Source: an uncultured SAR86 cluster bacterium (lineage in GTDB: Bacteria > Pseudomonadota > Gammaproteobacteria > Magnimaribacterales > AG-339-G14). Taken from it: DNA of 64,000 nt. The stretch spans positions 135,756 through 199,755 of the forward strand of contig CACJUN010000003.1 of the NCBI GenBank assembly GCA_902596665.1, written 5' to 3'. The notes beneath the pieces are model-generated. The model did no database searches. It had not been told where the DNA came from and saw nothing but the letters and a program-made list of their open reading frames with translations. Below, piece after piece: positions 32,970 through 42,761 of the stretch (positions are counted from its first letter, which is position 1; each line of letters begins with the position of its first letter). A program made the translations under genes and the position numbers.

Positions 32970-35078
32970 TTAAAATCTTCTAGAGTATGAAATCCTTGCA
33001 CTCAGGGACTCACCAACAGAAGCTTGGTGGGTGCTATGTGAATGAGGGAAATATAATTCATCCGTCAAATTTTCTATATGCACTCTAATTACATCGTTAT
33101 CAGATGCATTAACATAAAAAGCAAAATCAACTCTGGTGTAGTCAGGCAGAACAGGTCCTGTGCTTCCATTTGACGTATCTTTGATGAAAGACTCGGCCTG
33201 ATGAGTTACTCCTAAACCAAAACCATAAGTTTCGTTAGCTTGATATGAGTACCATAACGAGAGCATCTGATTTGGCAGTTCTCTTGGTTGTTTAGTTCCT
33301 TTGCTTGTTTCACCATCAAGCGAGGTGTATCCAAAAGTTAAATTATTCTGATCATTAATATCACCAGATAATTCAAGCTCAACGCCTTCAACTTCAAGAC
33401 CTCTAACTTCATTCATTTCTCCAGTAGCGTTATCTTTTTCAGCGCGAGTTGATTCGGAATCAAAGATTGCTGCTGTAAATGTCAGAGCATCATTAATATC
33501 GTATTTGTAACCAAATTCAGTGTTCTTATAGACGTCTGGATCAAGAGCAGCTCCGCTAGCATCTAGCTTTTTATATTGCTCTCCCGATCTTGGAAGAAAA
33601 CTTTCGCTGTAGCTAACATATAAGGACATGTTGTCTACCGGTTTGTAAATAACACCAAATCTTGGTGAAAACATATCGTCTTTTCTAGATTGATCCTGAG
33701 ATTTTTTAACATCAGTAACAGTAATATCAAAGTTGTCTAGACGACCACCAATGATCATTTTCCAATTATCAGAGAAATCAATATCACCTTGTAAATAGAA
33801 AGAGGTAACTGTGACATCAGACTCTGAGCTGCTTTTTAAATCTGTTGTGTAATCTACAGTAGAGTCTAACCCTGTTGACGTTTTTGCAATATTCAAAGGT
33901 CTCGTAATATTAAATATCTGCTGATCTGTAGGCTCACCTGCATCGCTGCCTGCTCTGTTGTTAAAGAAAGTGTTGTATCGGTAATTTTTATTGTCAGTAT
34001 CAACAAACTCTAGACCAACCAAGACAGTACCTGAAGTGGAGCCATTATTAAATTCATTTACGACATTTGCAGAAACAATAAGATTTTGTCTTTCTGTAGG
34101 ATCTAAATAACCATCAAGCTTTACGGTATTTGCCGCCGCATCATAACCAGCAGCATAAAGATTCTTATACATTTTTTTGAAGTCGCTTGAAGTGATACTC
34201 ATATTGAATTTACCTGTGTCCGAGTAATCATGAGCAAGACTTCCTCTAAATATACTCGCTTCTAAAGTTTGTAAATTTAGGCCCTCCACACCGAATACGA
34301 CATCTTTAAGACTCTCCACTGGCCTGTTGTTTGCAGTAGGAATACCTCTATCGATAAACCTTTCATGATCTGCGTATTCATAAGATAAATCTATCGTAGT
34401 GGCATCATCTGCTTGAATTTTTAGGGTTGGGTTTATTCCGTATCTTTCCCCTTCGTAGAAATCTCTATGATTCGCTAAAGAATCTGCATGAAGGTTTAAT
34501 CTAACAGCCGTTGAATCGGAAGTTGCAAAGTTAGCATCAACTGCTATATCAGAGGCGCCAAAAAGATCTGCACCAACATCAAATGAGCCAAAAGCTTCGC
34601 CGATTTCCGCTTTCTTTGAAACTCTATTGATTAGGCCTCCGGTTCCGCCTCTTCCAAAGAGTAGAGCATTCGGACCTCTTAAAATTTCTAATTGTTCTAC
34701 GTTGTATAAGGATCTGTAATATTGAACATCATCTCTCACACCGTCTTGGTAAAAATCAGCTGTTGATCTAACTCCTCTAAAGACAACTGCGTCTCTGTGT
34801 CCTTCCCCTTGTGATGTGTTTACGCCGGGAGTATAGCGAATGATATCTCCTATCTCTCTAAAGCCCTGATTCTTTATTTCCTCATCGGTAATAACTGAAA
34901 CAGATTGAGGAACGTCCAGAATTGGCAACGGAGGCTTAAGAGAATTAACTTGATCTACGTATAAAACTTTTCCTTTTACCTCAACTTCCTCCACATCATC
35001 GCTGTTTTGAGCAAATATGCTTAAAGCTCCCAATAAAAAAAATGCGGTATATATAAATTTTTTCATAATTTTTTCCAA
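32970..35078 (-). CDS. TonB-dependent receptor, catecholate siderophore (Fiu/CirA-like) type
   Basis: ORF 702 aa; signal peptide; plug LPILDVPQSVSVITDEEIKNQGFREIGDIIRYTPGVNTSQGEGHRDAVVFRGVRSTADFYQDGVRDDVQYYRSLYNVEQLEILRGPNALLFGRGGTGGLINRV; terminal RF. Confidence 0.93.
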   Translation of the reverse strand: MEKIMKKFIYTAFFLLGALSIFAQNSDDVEEVEVKGKVLYVDQVNSLKPPLPILDVPQSVSVITDEEIKNQGFREIGDIIRYTPGVNTSQGEGHRDAVVFRGVRSTADFYQDGVRDDVQYYRSLYNVEQLEILRGPNALLFGRGGTGGLINRVSKKAEIGEAFGSFDVGADLFGASDIAVDANFATSDSTAVRLNLHADSLANHRDFYEGERYGINPTLKIQADDATTIDLSYEYADHERFIDRGIPTANNRPVESLKDVVFGVEGLNLQTLEASIFRGSLAHDYSDTGKFNMSITSSDFKKMYKNLYAAGYDAAANTVKLDGYLDPTERQNLIVSANVVNEFNNGSTSGTVLVGLEFVDTDNKNYRYNTFFNNRAGSDAGEPTDQQIFNITRPLNIAKTSTGLDSTVDYTTDLKSSSESDVTVTSFYLQGDIDFSDNWKMIIGGRLDNFDITVTDVKKSQDQSRKDDMFSPRFGVIYKPVDNMSLYVSYSESFLPRSGEQYKKLDASGAALDPDVYKNTEFGYKYDINDALTFTAAIFDSESTRAEKDNATGEMNEVRGLEVEGVELELSGDINDQNNLTFGYTSLDGETSKGTKQPRELPNQMLSLWYSYQANETYGFGLGVTHQAESFIKDTSNGSTGPVLPDYTRVDFAFYVNASDNDVIRVHIENLTDELYFPHSHSTHQASVGESLSARISYSRRF

Positions 35079-35101
35079 TATTTTTGGTCATATCTCATAA
35101 T

Positions 35102-35120
35102 GATAATGAGAATCGTTCTC
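35102..35120. promoter_or_regulatory. Fur box 1
   Basis: GATAATGAGAATCGTTCTC matches GATAATGATAATCATTATC at 16/19 positions; upstream of the siderophore receptor. Confidence 0.85.
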
Positions 35121-35134
35121 AATTATATACAAAT

Positions 35135-35153
35135 GAGAATGATTATCAATTGC
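35135..35153. promoter_or_regulatory. Fur box 2 (weaker)
   Basis: GAGAATGATTATCAATTGC matches the Fur consensus at 14/19; about 33 bp from box 1. Confidence 0.65.
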
Positions 35154-35268
35154 TTTTAGAAATATCTTTATAACTTTCATTAAAAAAAATAAGAAAATTA
35201 AAGATTAAAAGCCTTGACCTTTTTCTTTTTTCTTGTTTATAGCTAAAAAATAAGAGTTTGACGCTTTA

Positions 35269-35289
35269 TGCAGAGTTGAATACTCTGCA
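35269..35289. repeat. 8-bp inverted repeat in the upstream region of the large TonB receptor
   Basis: TGCAGAGT-TGAAT-ACTCTGCA; downstream of promoter-like TTGACC-N18-TATAGC (35214-35243) and overlapping TTGACG at 35258 plus 17 nt. Confidence 0.5.
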
Positions 35290-35319
35290 AAATATAGATT
35301 ATTTTCTAGGGGGAAAATT

Positions 35320-38058
35320 ATGAATAAATTCTATTTATTAAGGTTATTTTTAATCTCCCTCCTTTGCATTCCTTTTGTAAATTCGCAGGATGATGATACT
35401 GAAGAAGTCGTAGTTACAGGTTCACTGATTGCTACCGATAGAGAAGTTTTATCTGTTCCTGTTGATTCCTTCGATCGGGATGATTTCGAGTCTGCTGGAC
35501 AACCAGAAATATCTGATTTAGTCAGGAACCTTCCTGCTGTATCGGGTACTGTGAATACGTCTGAGCAATTCGTTGAAGGGGGAACAATAACCGGTATTAA
35601 AAACGTGAACATTAGAGGTCTGGGTGTTGCTAGAACTCTTGTTCTTATTAATGGTAAGAGAATGGTTGAAACTGCGGTTGCAACTAACTCTGCTGAGTCG
35701 CCAGTTGATATTGGTAACTTTCCATCAATTGCTCTAAAACGTATTGAATTACTTAAAAACGGTGGTTCAACAGTATACGGTTCTGATGCGGTTGCTGGTG
35801 TGTTCAATATGATCACAAGAAATGATTTTGAAGGTTTTGAAATGAATCTTTCAACTACCAATATTAATAACGCTGATCCTGGTTACAACTTTGGATTCAT
35901 TTATGGAAATCAAAACGGTGATAACAGATTCACTATTTCTTATGAATACGAAGAAATTGGCCGTTTGATGAACATTGATCTTGGACTAGTAGATTGGTCT
36001 ACGCCTGCAACTTGGTCTTTAGGATTTTCTTCTTTCGGTATGCCTGGAACTTGGCATCCTCTTGCTGGTGGTAGTGCCCAAGGTGAAGCTGCCATTATGG
36101 ATCCGACCTGTGGCATGAGTGTTCCTGTTGCTGCATCTAAGTCAAAAGGTAAATCAGTTTCAGTTCCTATAACAGGCAATCCTCATTCAAAATGTGGATA
36201 TAACTATGTGCCATTTTCAAACGCAATTGATCCAACGACAAGGAACAAACTTTATGTAACTGCAGAATCAGATATTAATGAAGATACAATGTTATATTTT
36301 GAGTATCTCCATGCTGGATTGGACACTACATACACTGGTTCGCCTTCTTATCCGCCAACTGCTGCTGGTTACTACTTATTAGTTCCTAGTCACAACCCAG
36401 GTTTTCAAGAAATTGAAAGAGCTGCAGGGGTAGACATGGGAGATGCTGCTTTAACTTGGTTAAGAGCTAGAGCGGTTGAAGGTCCTGGAATGGAAAGACC
36501 TAACTATCACGATTCAGACAGAATCGTCACTGGTATTAAAACCGACATAACTGATTCAGTTCAGTTTGATGCGAGCATAACTTACGGTGCTACCGAATGG
36601 AGTAATGCTTGGGGTGATGTTCTCACTGATAGATTTGCTATGGCTTTAAACGGTATCGGTGGTGAGGATTGTAGAGATCCTGCTACTGGTAATTTTTATG
36701 AAATTGGAACCGATGCTGCTTTAGCTGCTGCTGGAACTGGTAATTGTCATTACTACAACCCTGTTGGAGCTTCTATTGGTGCAAGTCCATCTGATCCTTA
36801 TTACAACCATCCAGATGCTTGGGACTTCTTCTGGGGAGGACCTGAGGCTGAAGAGAAAAAATCTCTTACAGTTGGTGAATTCGTTTTCTCTGGTTTTGGA
36901 GCAAATGATATTGGTTGGGCAGTTGGAGCTCAATTTAGAAAGTTTTATGGTTTCTATAGAGCTGCCGGTGATAACAGATGTCCAGACAATGGAAAATGTA
37001 ACACTGTCTTCCATTTCTTGACTATGGATAAAACTGAAAGAATTGATAACGAAGTTACATCTCTATTTGGTGAGGTAAATATCCCAGCTGGAGACAACTT
37101 TGAAATTCAACTTGGTGCGAGATACATTGATTATGAACTTGATCAGGTAACAAAACCAAGAATGTCTTTCATCTGGGACGCTACAGACATCTTTAGTCTA
37201 AGATTCTCTTATGAGCAAACTTATAGAACTCCAGTTCTTGCCAGCCAGCCTACAGAATCTTTAGAAAGATATGCGCCTCTAGGTGAGTATGTAACAGTTG
37301 TGACTCCTGTTCCATCTACTCTTGAACCAGAGCAGTCTGACAACATGAACATTGGTTTTATAATCAGACCAACTGATCGAAGCCAATTAACCTTTGATTA
37401 CTTCAACCTTGCATTTACAAATGGTTTCGCAAGAACAGCTTCAACAGCTCCTTCTGCAAGAATTATTTACAACACACCTGGTGATGACACTAGTGGTGTA
37501 GCAAGAATTGAAACTGACTTTATTAACGGAGATGACGTTGATATTTCAGGATTAGATTTTGAAGGTTCTGTTGGATTTGATTCTGGAAATGCTGTAATGC
37601 AATTCTCTTATGGTGGTACCTATATGACTCAATACGACGTTGCTGGTGGTATTGGTGCCTTAGCGGGGGGAACTTACGATGCATTGGGTAAATTCAACAC
37701 TAGATCATCTGTATCGCCTATCGTCTTAAGATCATTGCCAGAACTGCAATTATTCTTAGGATTAGGAATAGATATCGACATTCATAGAATGAATATATAT
37801 CTAAGACACATAAGTGAATACGATGTTCCTGATACCATAACTGCTGCCTACAGCTTTATCGATAAAATTGATTCTATGAATACTATAGATTTCAATTACT
37901 CAGTTAACTTAGCTGATGACAGAGTTACTTTAAACATAAGTGCTCACAACTTACTTGATGAGAAGCCACCTTTAGCTCCATCTGAGTTAGGTTATGATGC
38001 TTATACACATTCTCCTGTGGGAAGAGTTCTGAAAGCTGGTATCCAGTACAGATTCTAA
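35320..38058 (+). CDS. Large TonB-dependent receptor, substrate unknown
   Basis: ORF 912 aa; signal peptide; VVVTGSLIATDREVLSVPVDSF; NVNIRGLGVARTLVLINGKRMV; IELLKNGGSTVYGSDAVAGVFNMITR; C-terminal beta-barrel ending QYRF. Confidence 0.93.
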   Translation: MNKFYLLRLFLISLLCIPFVNSQDDDTEEVVVTGSLIATDREVLSVPVDSFDRDDFESAGQPEISDLVRNLPAVSGTVNTSEQFVEGGTITGIKNVNIRGLGVARTLVLINGKRMVETAVATNSAESPVDIGNFPSIALKRIELLKNGGSTVYGSDAVAGVFNMITRNDFEGFEMNLSTTNINNADPGYNFGFIYGNQNGDNRFTISYEYEEIGRLMNIDLGLVDWSTPATWSLGFSSFGMPGTWHPLAGGSAQGEAAIMDPTCGMSVPVAASKSKGKSVSVPITGNPHSKCGYNYVPFSNAIDPTTRNKLYVTAESDINEDTMLYFEYLHAGLDTTYTGSPSYPPTAAGYYLLVPSHNPGFQEIERAAGVDMGDAALTWLRARAVEGPGMERPNYHDSDRIVTGIKTDITDSVQFDASITYGATEWSNAWGDVLTDRFAMALNGIGGEDCRDPATGNFYEIGTDAALAAAGTGNCHYYNPVGASIGASPSDPYYNHPDAWDFFWGGPEAEEKKSLTVGEFVFSGFGANDIGWAVGAQFRKFYGFYRAAGDNRCPDNGKCNTVFHFLTMDKTERIDNEVTSLFGEVNIPAGDNFEIQLGARYIDYELDQVTKPRMSFIWDATDIFSLRFSYEQTYRTPVLASQPTESLERYAPLGEYVTVVTPVPSTLEPEQSDNMNIGFIIRPTDRSQLTFDYFNLAFTNGFARTASTAPSARIIYNTPGDDTSGVARIETDFINGDDVDISGLDFEGSVGFDSGNAVMQFSYGGTYMTQYDVAGGIGALAGGTYDALGKFNTRSSVSPIVLRSLPELQLFLGLGIDIDIHRMNIYLRHISEYDVPDTITAAYSFIDKIDSMNTIDFNYSVNLADDRVTLNISAHNLLDEKPPLAPSELGYDAYTHSPVGRVLKAGIQYRF

Positions 38059-38079
38059 ACTTAGGGTTTGCAAAAAAAA

Positions 38080-38104
38080 GGCGGTGGAAACACCGCCTTT
38101 TTTT
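38080..38104. terminator. Rho-independent terminator, apparently bidirectional
   Basis: AAAAAAAGGCGGTG-GAAA-CACCGCCTTTTTTT between convergent genes. Confidence 0.95.
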
Positions 38105-38111
38105 ATGATTC

Positions 38112-38900
38112 TCAATCTCTCGTAAAACTACTATCGGTATTCCACCAAGCCATATCCGAAAAAGATCTTATGTCTATTTCATGAGTCCAAGTGGATCTAT
38201 GCTGATTGGCAAGATGAAAATATGTTTCTGCTACTTTCTCGGGAAGAATTAATCCATCGTGCTCCATACCTCGAGTTTCTCTCATCTTCTGATACATATC
38301 CGGTCCAAGCATTTTTCCAAGGGTATCAGGAGCATCTACGGCACCATCAATAACGATATGGGCAACATGGATGCCTTGTGGACCGAATTCATCGTTTAAG
38401 GATTGGCATAACATTCTTCTGCCTCCCATTGCGGCAGCGTGAGAGTGTTGGGTCTTATTACCTCTGACAGCTGCTGTAGCCGAAGTGACAAGGAGACAGC
38501 CCTCTCCTCTGCTGGCCATAATAGGACAGATCTCTTTGGCCACTCTAAAAAGTCCTTGAGTAGCCATCTTCCAACCCCATTCGAATTCTTTTAGGCTTGT
38601 TTGATCCAAAAGTTTCATCCCAGTTTGAGCTCCTAGGTTATAAACTAAAGTATCAATTGGCCCTATACCTTCCTCAATATCCTTGATCAGCTTTTCTATT
38701 GCACCTTCTTCAATTGCGTTAATTAAGAATCCTGAGGCTTCTCCTCCCTCAGCTTCAATATTTTTAATCCATTTATCCAGACCATCCTGATCTGTTCTCC
38801 TTGCTAGACAGGAGTGATAACCCTCAATTGCAAATTTTCTGGCTATGTTTGCTCCAATTCCACCGCCGGCACCTATAACTAGACAAACTTTTTTAGTCAT
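38112..38900 (-). CDS. SDR-fold protein with non-canonical active site
   Basis: ORF 262 aa; GAGGGIGANIARKF nucleotide-binding motif; VTSATAAVRGNKTQHSHAAAMGGRRML where YxxxK is expected. Confidence 0.85.
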   Translation of the reverse strand: MTKKVCLVIGAGGGIGANIARKFAIEGYHSCLARRTDQDGLDKWIKNIEAEGGEASGFLINAIEEGAIEKLIKDIEEGIGPIDTLVYNLGAQTGMKLLDQTSLKEFEWGWKMATQGLFRVAKEICPIMASRGEGCLLVTSATAAVRGNKTQHSHAAAMGGRRMLCQSLNDEFGPQGIHVAHIVIDGAVDAPDTLGKMLGPDMYQKMRETRGMEHDGLILPEKVAETYFHLANQHRSTWTHEIDIRSFSDMAWWNTDSSFTRD

Positions 38901-38975
38901 TTTTAAACTCCTTTTCTACTATTTTTAACATATTCTATCGTTTCCTTATACTTCGATAGGTCATAAGATAGTTTT

Positions 38976-39947
38976 ATGAAATCTTTTGAAAATAAAATTG
39001 CTGTTGTCACCGGAGGTGGCACAGGTATGGGAAGAGAATTAGTTTTGCAATTGGCAAGAGCAAACTGCAATGTCTCTATGTGCGATGTTATCGAGGAAAA
39101 TATGGATCAGACAATGGATTTGGCAGCCTCGATAAATCCAAATGTGAAAATAACAAAGCACGTATGCGATGTTTCCATCAAAGACCAAGTTGAAAAATTT
39201 AGAGACGATGTTTTATCCGAACAGCAATCTGATTCAATAAATTTACTTTTTAATAATGCAGGTATCGGAGGCGGTCAAAGCTTTATAAAAAGCGATATTG
39301 AAGAATGGGAAAAAGTTTTTGCTGTCTGTTGGTACGGCGTTTACTTTTGTTCTAGAGCTTTTATGGAAGCGCTAATTAAAAGTGACGAAGGTCATTTAAT
39401 TAATACAAGCAGCGTAAATGGATTTTGGGCATCGTTGGGGGATGGTGTTCCACATACTTCATATTCGGCGGCTAAATTTGCTGTGAAAGGCTTCTCGGAG
39501 GCCTTATTAAATGATTTCAAAGTAAATGCTCCGCATTTAAATGTCTCAGTGGTAATGCCGGGTCATATAGGAACGGATATCAGTCAGAACACCGGCATAA
39601 TATTAGGAAAAAGACCTGAGGAAATGCAAGATGAAGAGCTTCAGGAAATGAAGGAGAACTGGATCAAAGCAGGAGCTCCTGTTCATAATCTTTCCCTAGA
39701 AGTATTCAAAGATGCATTAATTCAAAGGCAGGACGATTTTAAAAATAATGCGATAACGTCAGCTGAAGATGCAGCAACAGTTATTCTTGACGGCGTAAAA
39801 GAAAATAAATGGAGAATTCTTATTGGTCCTGATGCTGCAGCATTAGATAGAAGAGTAAGAGATAACCCAGAGAAAGCTTACGACGGAGATTTTTTGCCAA
39901 AGAGAGATGACAATCATTTCACCAACCCCTTTTCCGAAAAAAAGTAA
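38976..39947 (+). CDS. Short-chain dehydrogenase/reductase
   Basis: ORF 323 aa; TGGGTGMGRELVLQL; NNAGIGG; YSAAKFAVKGFSEAL. Confidence 0.92.
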   Translation: MKSFENKIAVVTGGGTGMGRELVLQLARANCNVSMCDVIEENMDQTMDLAASINPNVKITKHVCDVSIKDQVEKFRDDVLSEQQSDSINLLFNNAGIGGGQSFIKSDIEEWEKVFAVCWYGVYFCSRAFMEALIKSDEGHLINTSSVNGFWASLGDGVPHTSYSAAKFAVKGFSEALLNDFKVNAPHLNVSVVMPGHIGTDISQNTGIILGKRPEEMQDEELQEMKENWIKAGAPVHNLSLEVFKDALIQRQDDFKNNAITSAEDAATVILDGVKENKWRILIGPDAAALDRRVRDNPEKAYDGDFLPKRDDNHFTNPFSEKK

Positions 39948-39990
39948 TTTCGATAGCAATAAGATCAAAAAAAATAGACAATAATAATGT

Positions 39991-40146
39991 ATGGAAAGAG
40001 GAGAAAGAATTTCTCGCTCAGACCACGCTAGAAATAAAAGAGCTCAAATAAAAAAAATAAAATTTCAAAGGAGTGAAAACTTATACGCTCATCTAGATAG
40101 ACTGAGAGAGAAAAAGAAAAAGTTTCACCTAAAACATCCTTATTGA
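39991..40146 (+). CDS. Candidate 51-aa highly basic small protein
   Basis: Own translation: MERGERISRSDHARNKRAQIKKIKFQRSENLYAHLDRLREKKKKFHLKHPY*; 17 Lys+Arg in 51 residues; fills the gap between SDR and tRNA. Confidence 0.45.
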   Translation: MERGERISRSDHARNKRAQIKKIKFQRSENLYAHLDRLREKKKKFHLKHPY

Positions 40147-40164
40147 GGAAAAATATAGAGAAGT

Positions 40165-40241
<77 letters not shown>

Positions 40242-40271
40242 CCAAGAATTGAGAATTATATAGGTTTTAGT

Positions 40272-40898
40272 TTGAGTTACGATAAATTAATTGAAAGTTT
40301 TATTCTTTTGTTTGTAGCAGTGGATCCCATTGCGCTCATCCCTATTTTTGCAAGCCTAACTTTTGGCTTATCTAAAATAGAAATAAGAAAAATTTATCTA
40401 AATGCAACTTTATTATCTTTAATAATCCTAAGCTTTTTCTGGTTTTTTGGTTCTGCTCTCTTAACTTTGTTAGGAATAAGCATGAGTTCTTTTAAGATTA
40501 TTGGTGGTCTATTTTTAATTGCCATTGCTTTTGAGATGGTTCTTGAAAATAGACAAACTAGAAGAAAGACAAACGCTCAAAATGCTTATGAAGATTTTTC
40601 AAGTAGTTCTATTGCTATATTCCCATTAGCTATTCCCTTGATAGCAGGTCCGGGGGCTATTACCGTTGTGACTTTATTGGGAGAGGAAAATAAAGCAAAT
40701 CTTCTGGATAATTTAATAAGTTTCACACCGATCTTATTGATCTGTCTTTTGGCCGGCATGGCTATGTGGCTATCCTCAAGAATTGCTAATAAGCTTCCTG
40801 AGTCAGCAATAATTGTTCTTGAAAAACTATTTGGAATATTGCTAGGAGCTCTAGCGATTGAGTTTGTAGCTTCTGGTGTAAGGTCTTTCTTGGTCTAA
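40272..40898 (+). CDS. MarC-family integral membrane protein
   Basis: ORF 208 aa; VAVDPIALIPIFASLT; FPLAIPLIAGPGAITVV. Confidence 0.9.
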   Translation: MSYDKLIESFILLFVAVDPIALIPIFASLTFGLSKIEIRKIYLNATLLSLIILSFFWFFGSALLTLLGISMSSFKIIGGLFLIAIAFEMVLENRQTRRKTNAQNAYEDFSSSSIAIFPLAIPLIAGPGAITVVTLLGEENKANLLDNLISFTPILLICLLAGMAMWLSSRIANKLPESAIIVLEKLFGILLGALAIEFVASGVRSFLV

Positions 40899-40900
40899 TA

Positions 40901-42694
40901 TTACTCGTCGAGAAAACCTTTAAGGTGCGCGGACCTTGATGGATGTCTAAGTTTTCTCAAAGCTTTCGCTTCAATTTGTCTGATTCTTTCTCTTGTAACA
41001 TCAAACTGTTTTCCCACTTCTTCAAGAGTATGATCGGTGTTCATACCAATACCAAATCGCATTCTTAAAACTTTAGCTTCTCTTGCAGTTAAACTTCCTA
41101 AAACATCACCAGTTGCTTCAGTTAAATTATTTTCAGTAGCGGCATCAATAGGCGAACTTTGAAGAGGATCTTCAATAAAATCTCCCAGAGTCGTATCGTC
41201 TTCATCTCCTATAGGTGTTTCCATTGAGATTGGCTCTTTTGCTATTTTTAGAACTTTTCTAACTTTATCTTCAGGCATTTCCATTCTTTCGCTTAACTCT
41301 TCTGGAGTTGGCTCTCTTCCCATTTCCTGGAGCATTTGTCTAGAAATTCTGTTTAATTTGTTGATTGTTTCAATCATATGTACAGGGATTCTAATAGTTC
41401 TGGCTTGGTCAGCTATAGATCTAGTTATTGCCTGTCGTATCCACCAAGTTGCATAAGTAGAGAACTTGTAACCTCTTCTGTATTCAAACTTATCTACTGC
41501 CTTCATGAGACCGATGTTTCCCTCTTGGATAAGATCTAAAAATTGGAGACCCCTGTTGGTATATTTTTTTGCTATTGATATAACTAGCCTTAAATTGGCT
41601 TCAATCATATCTTTTTTAGCTCTTCTAATTTTTGATTCGCCTTTTGTAATTCTCATGTTCACTTCTTTTAATTGAGGAACAGACAGCCCAGATACCTTTT
41701 CTAAAGCATTTATTCTTTTTTGAATTAAATTAATCTCTGGCTTTCTAGTTTTAAGTACTTTCACAAAAGGTTTTTTTGACCTTAAAGTTGAATCTAGGAA
41801 GTTAGCTTTAGTTTCACTGCCCACAAAAATTTCAATAAATTCTTTACGTGGCATTTTTGACTCTCTGACACAGATATCATAAATGAGCCTTTCCAGTTCT
41901 TTAACTTGTTGGAAATTTAATCTTGCAGGAAGAGCGATTGTTTCGAATTTTTTTGGGGATAATTTAAGGTACTTAAAAATTTCTCCTAACTTTTCCAAGT
42001 CAGTTTGGGCTTTTGTGCTGCTTCTTCCGCTAGCAGCAATGGTTTTTTCAGTTTTGTTGAATTGTCTTCTGAGGGAAGCAAATCTTTTTTCTAGTTCTTC
42101 TTCATTTATTCCAGAATCTTCTTCTTCTTCAACATCTTCGTCTGCTTCTTTTATATCTTTATTAGCAGCAGCTTCCGAAGGAGCTTCATCCTCATCCATA
42201 AAACCAACGATCAAATCTGAAATTCTTTTTTCTCCTTTTTTAGTTAACTTATAATCCTCTATTATTCCCTCAACCACTCCAGGATAATGAACGCATGCGC
42301 TAAGAAGATCTCTGGCGCCATCCTCAATTCGTTTTGCTATTGATATTTCACCTTCTCTGGTTAACAAATCAACGGATCCCATTTCTCTCATGTACAACCT
42401 TACTGGATCTGTTGTTCTGCCTACTTCTGACTCAATTGCTATTTCACCCTCTGGGTCTGGTTGTTCTTGTGGATCTTCAGCAGCAGGCATGAAATCTGAG
42501 CCCTCAGCAGGAGGATTCTCTAAAACTTCAAGTCCTAATTCATTTATAAGAGAAATAACTTCTTCAAGTTGATCAGGATCTGATACATCTTCTGGTAAGA
42601 AATCATTGATATCAGCATAAGAGATATATCCTTGCTCTCTCCCTTTTTCAATGAGTTCTCTTAAACCGCTATTCTCTAAATCGTCGTCGTACAT
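40901..42694 (-). CDS. rpoD: RNA polymerase primary sigma factor RpoD (sigma-70)
   Basis: ORF 597 aa; [85 protein letters not shown]. Confidence 0.98.
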   Translation of the reverse strand: MYDDDLENSGLRELIEKGREQGYISYADINDFLPEDVSDPDQLEEVISLINELGLEVLENPPAEGSDFMPAAEDPQEQPDPEGEIAIESEVGRTTDPVRLYMREMGSVDLLTREGEISIAKRIEDGARDLLSACVHYPGVVEGIIEDYKLTKKGEKRISDLIVGFMDEDEAPSEAAANKDIKEADEDVEEEEDSGINEEELEKRFASLRRQFNKTEKTIAASGRSSTKAQTDLEKLGEIFKYLKLSPKKFETIALPARLNFQQVKELERLIYDICVRESKMPRKEFIEIFVGSETKANFLDSTLRSKKPFVKVLKTRKPEINLIQKRINALEKVSGLSVPQLKEVNMRITKGESKIRRAKKDMIEANLRLVISIAKKYTNRGLQFLDLIQEGNIGLMKAVDKFEYRRGYKFSTYATWWIRQAITRSIADQARTIRIPVHMIETINKLNRISRQMLQEMGREPTPEELSERMEMPEDKVRKVLKIAKEPISMETPIGDEDDTTLGDFIEDPLQSSPIDAATENNLTEATGDVLGSLTAREAKVLRMRFGIGMNTDHTLEEVGKQFDVTRERIRQIEAKALRKLRHPSRSAHLKGFLDE

Positions 42695-42761
42695 GTGTTT
42701 CTAAAAAAGGTCGTTGATTATATCTTCTAAGAGCTAAAGTTTGAATAAATATGTAAAAAAG

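Noticed and set aside
35331-35861. 176-aa minus-strand ORF inside the large TonB receptor
   Set aside because: Antisense of the conserved plug domain; composition looks like reverse translation noise.
38980-39947. Possible non-canonical SDR (second SDR)
   Set aside because: Unlike its neighbour it retains YSAAK and the Gly-rich motif, so it is an ordinary SDR.
41883-42254. 123-aa plus-strand ORF inside rpoD
   Set aside because: Serine runs are simply the antisense of the acidic Glu/Asp-rich region of sigma-70.
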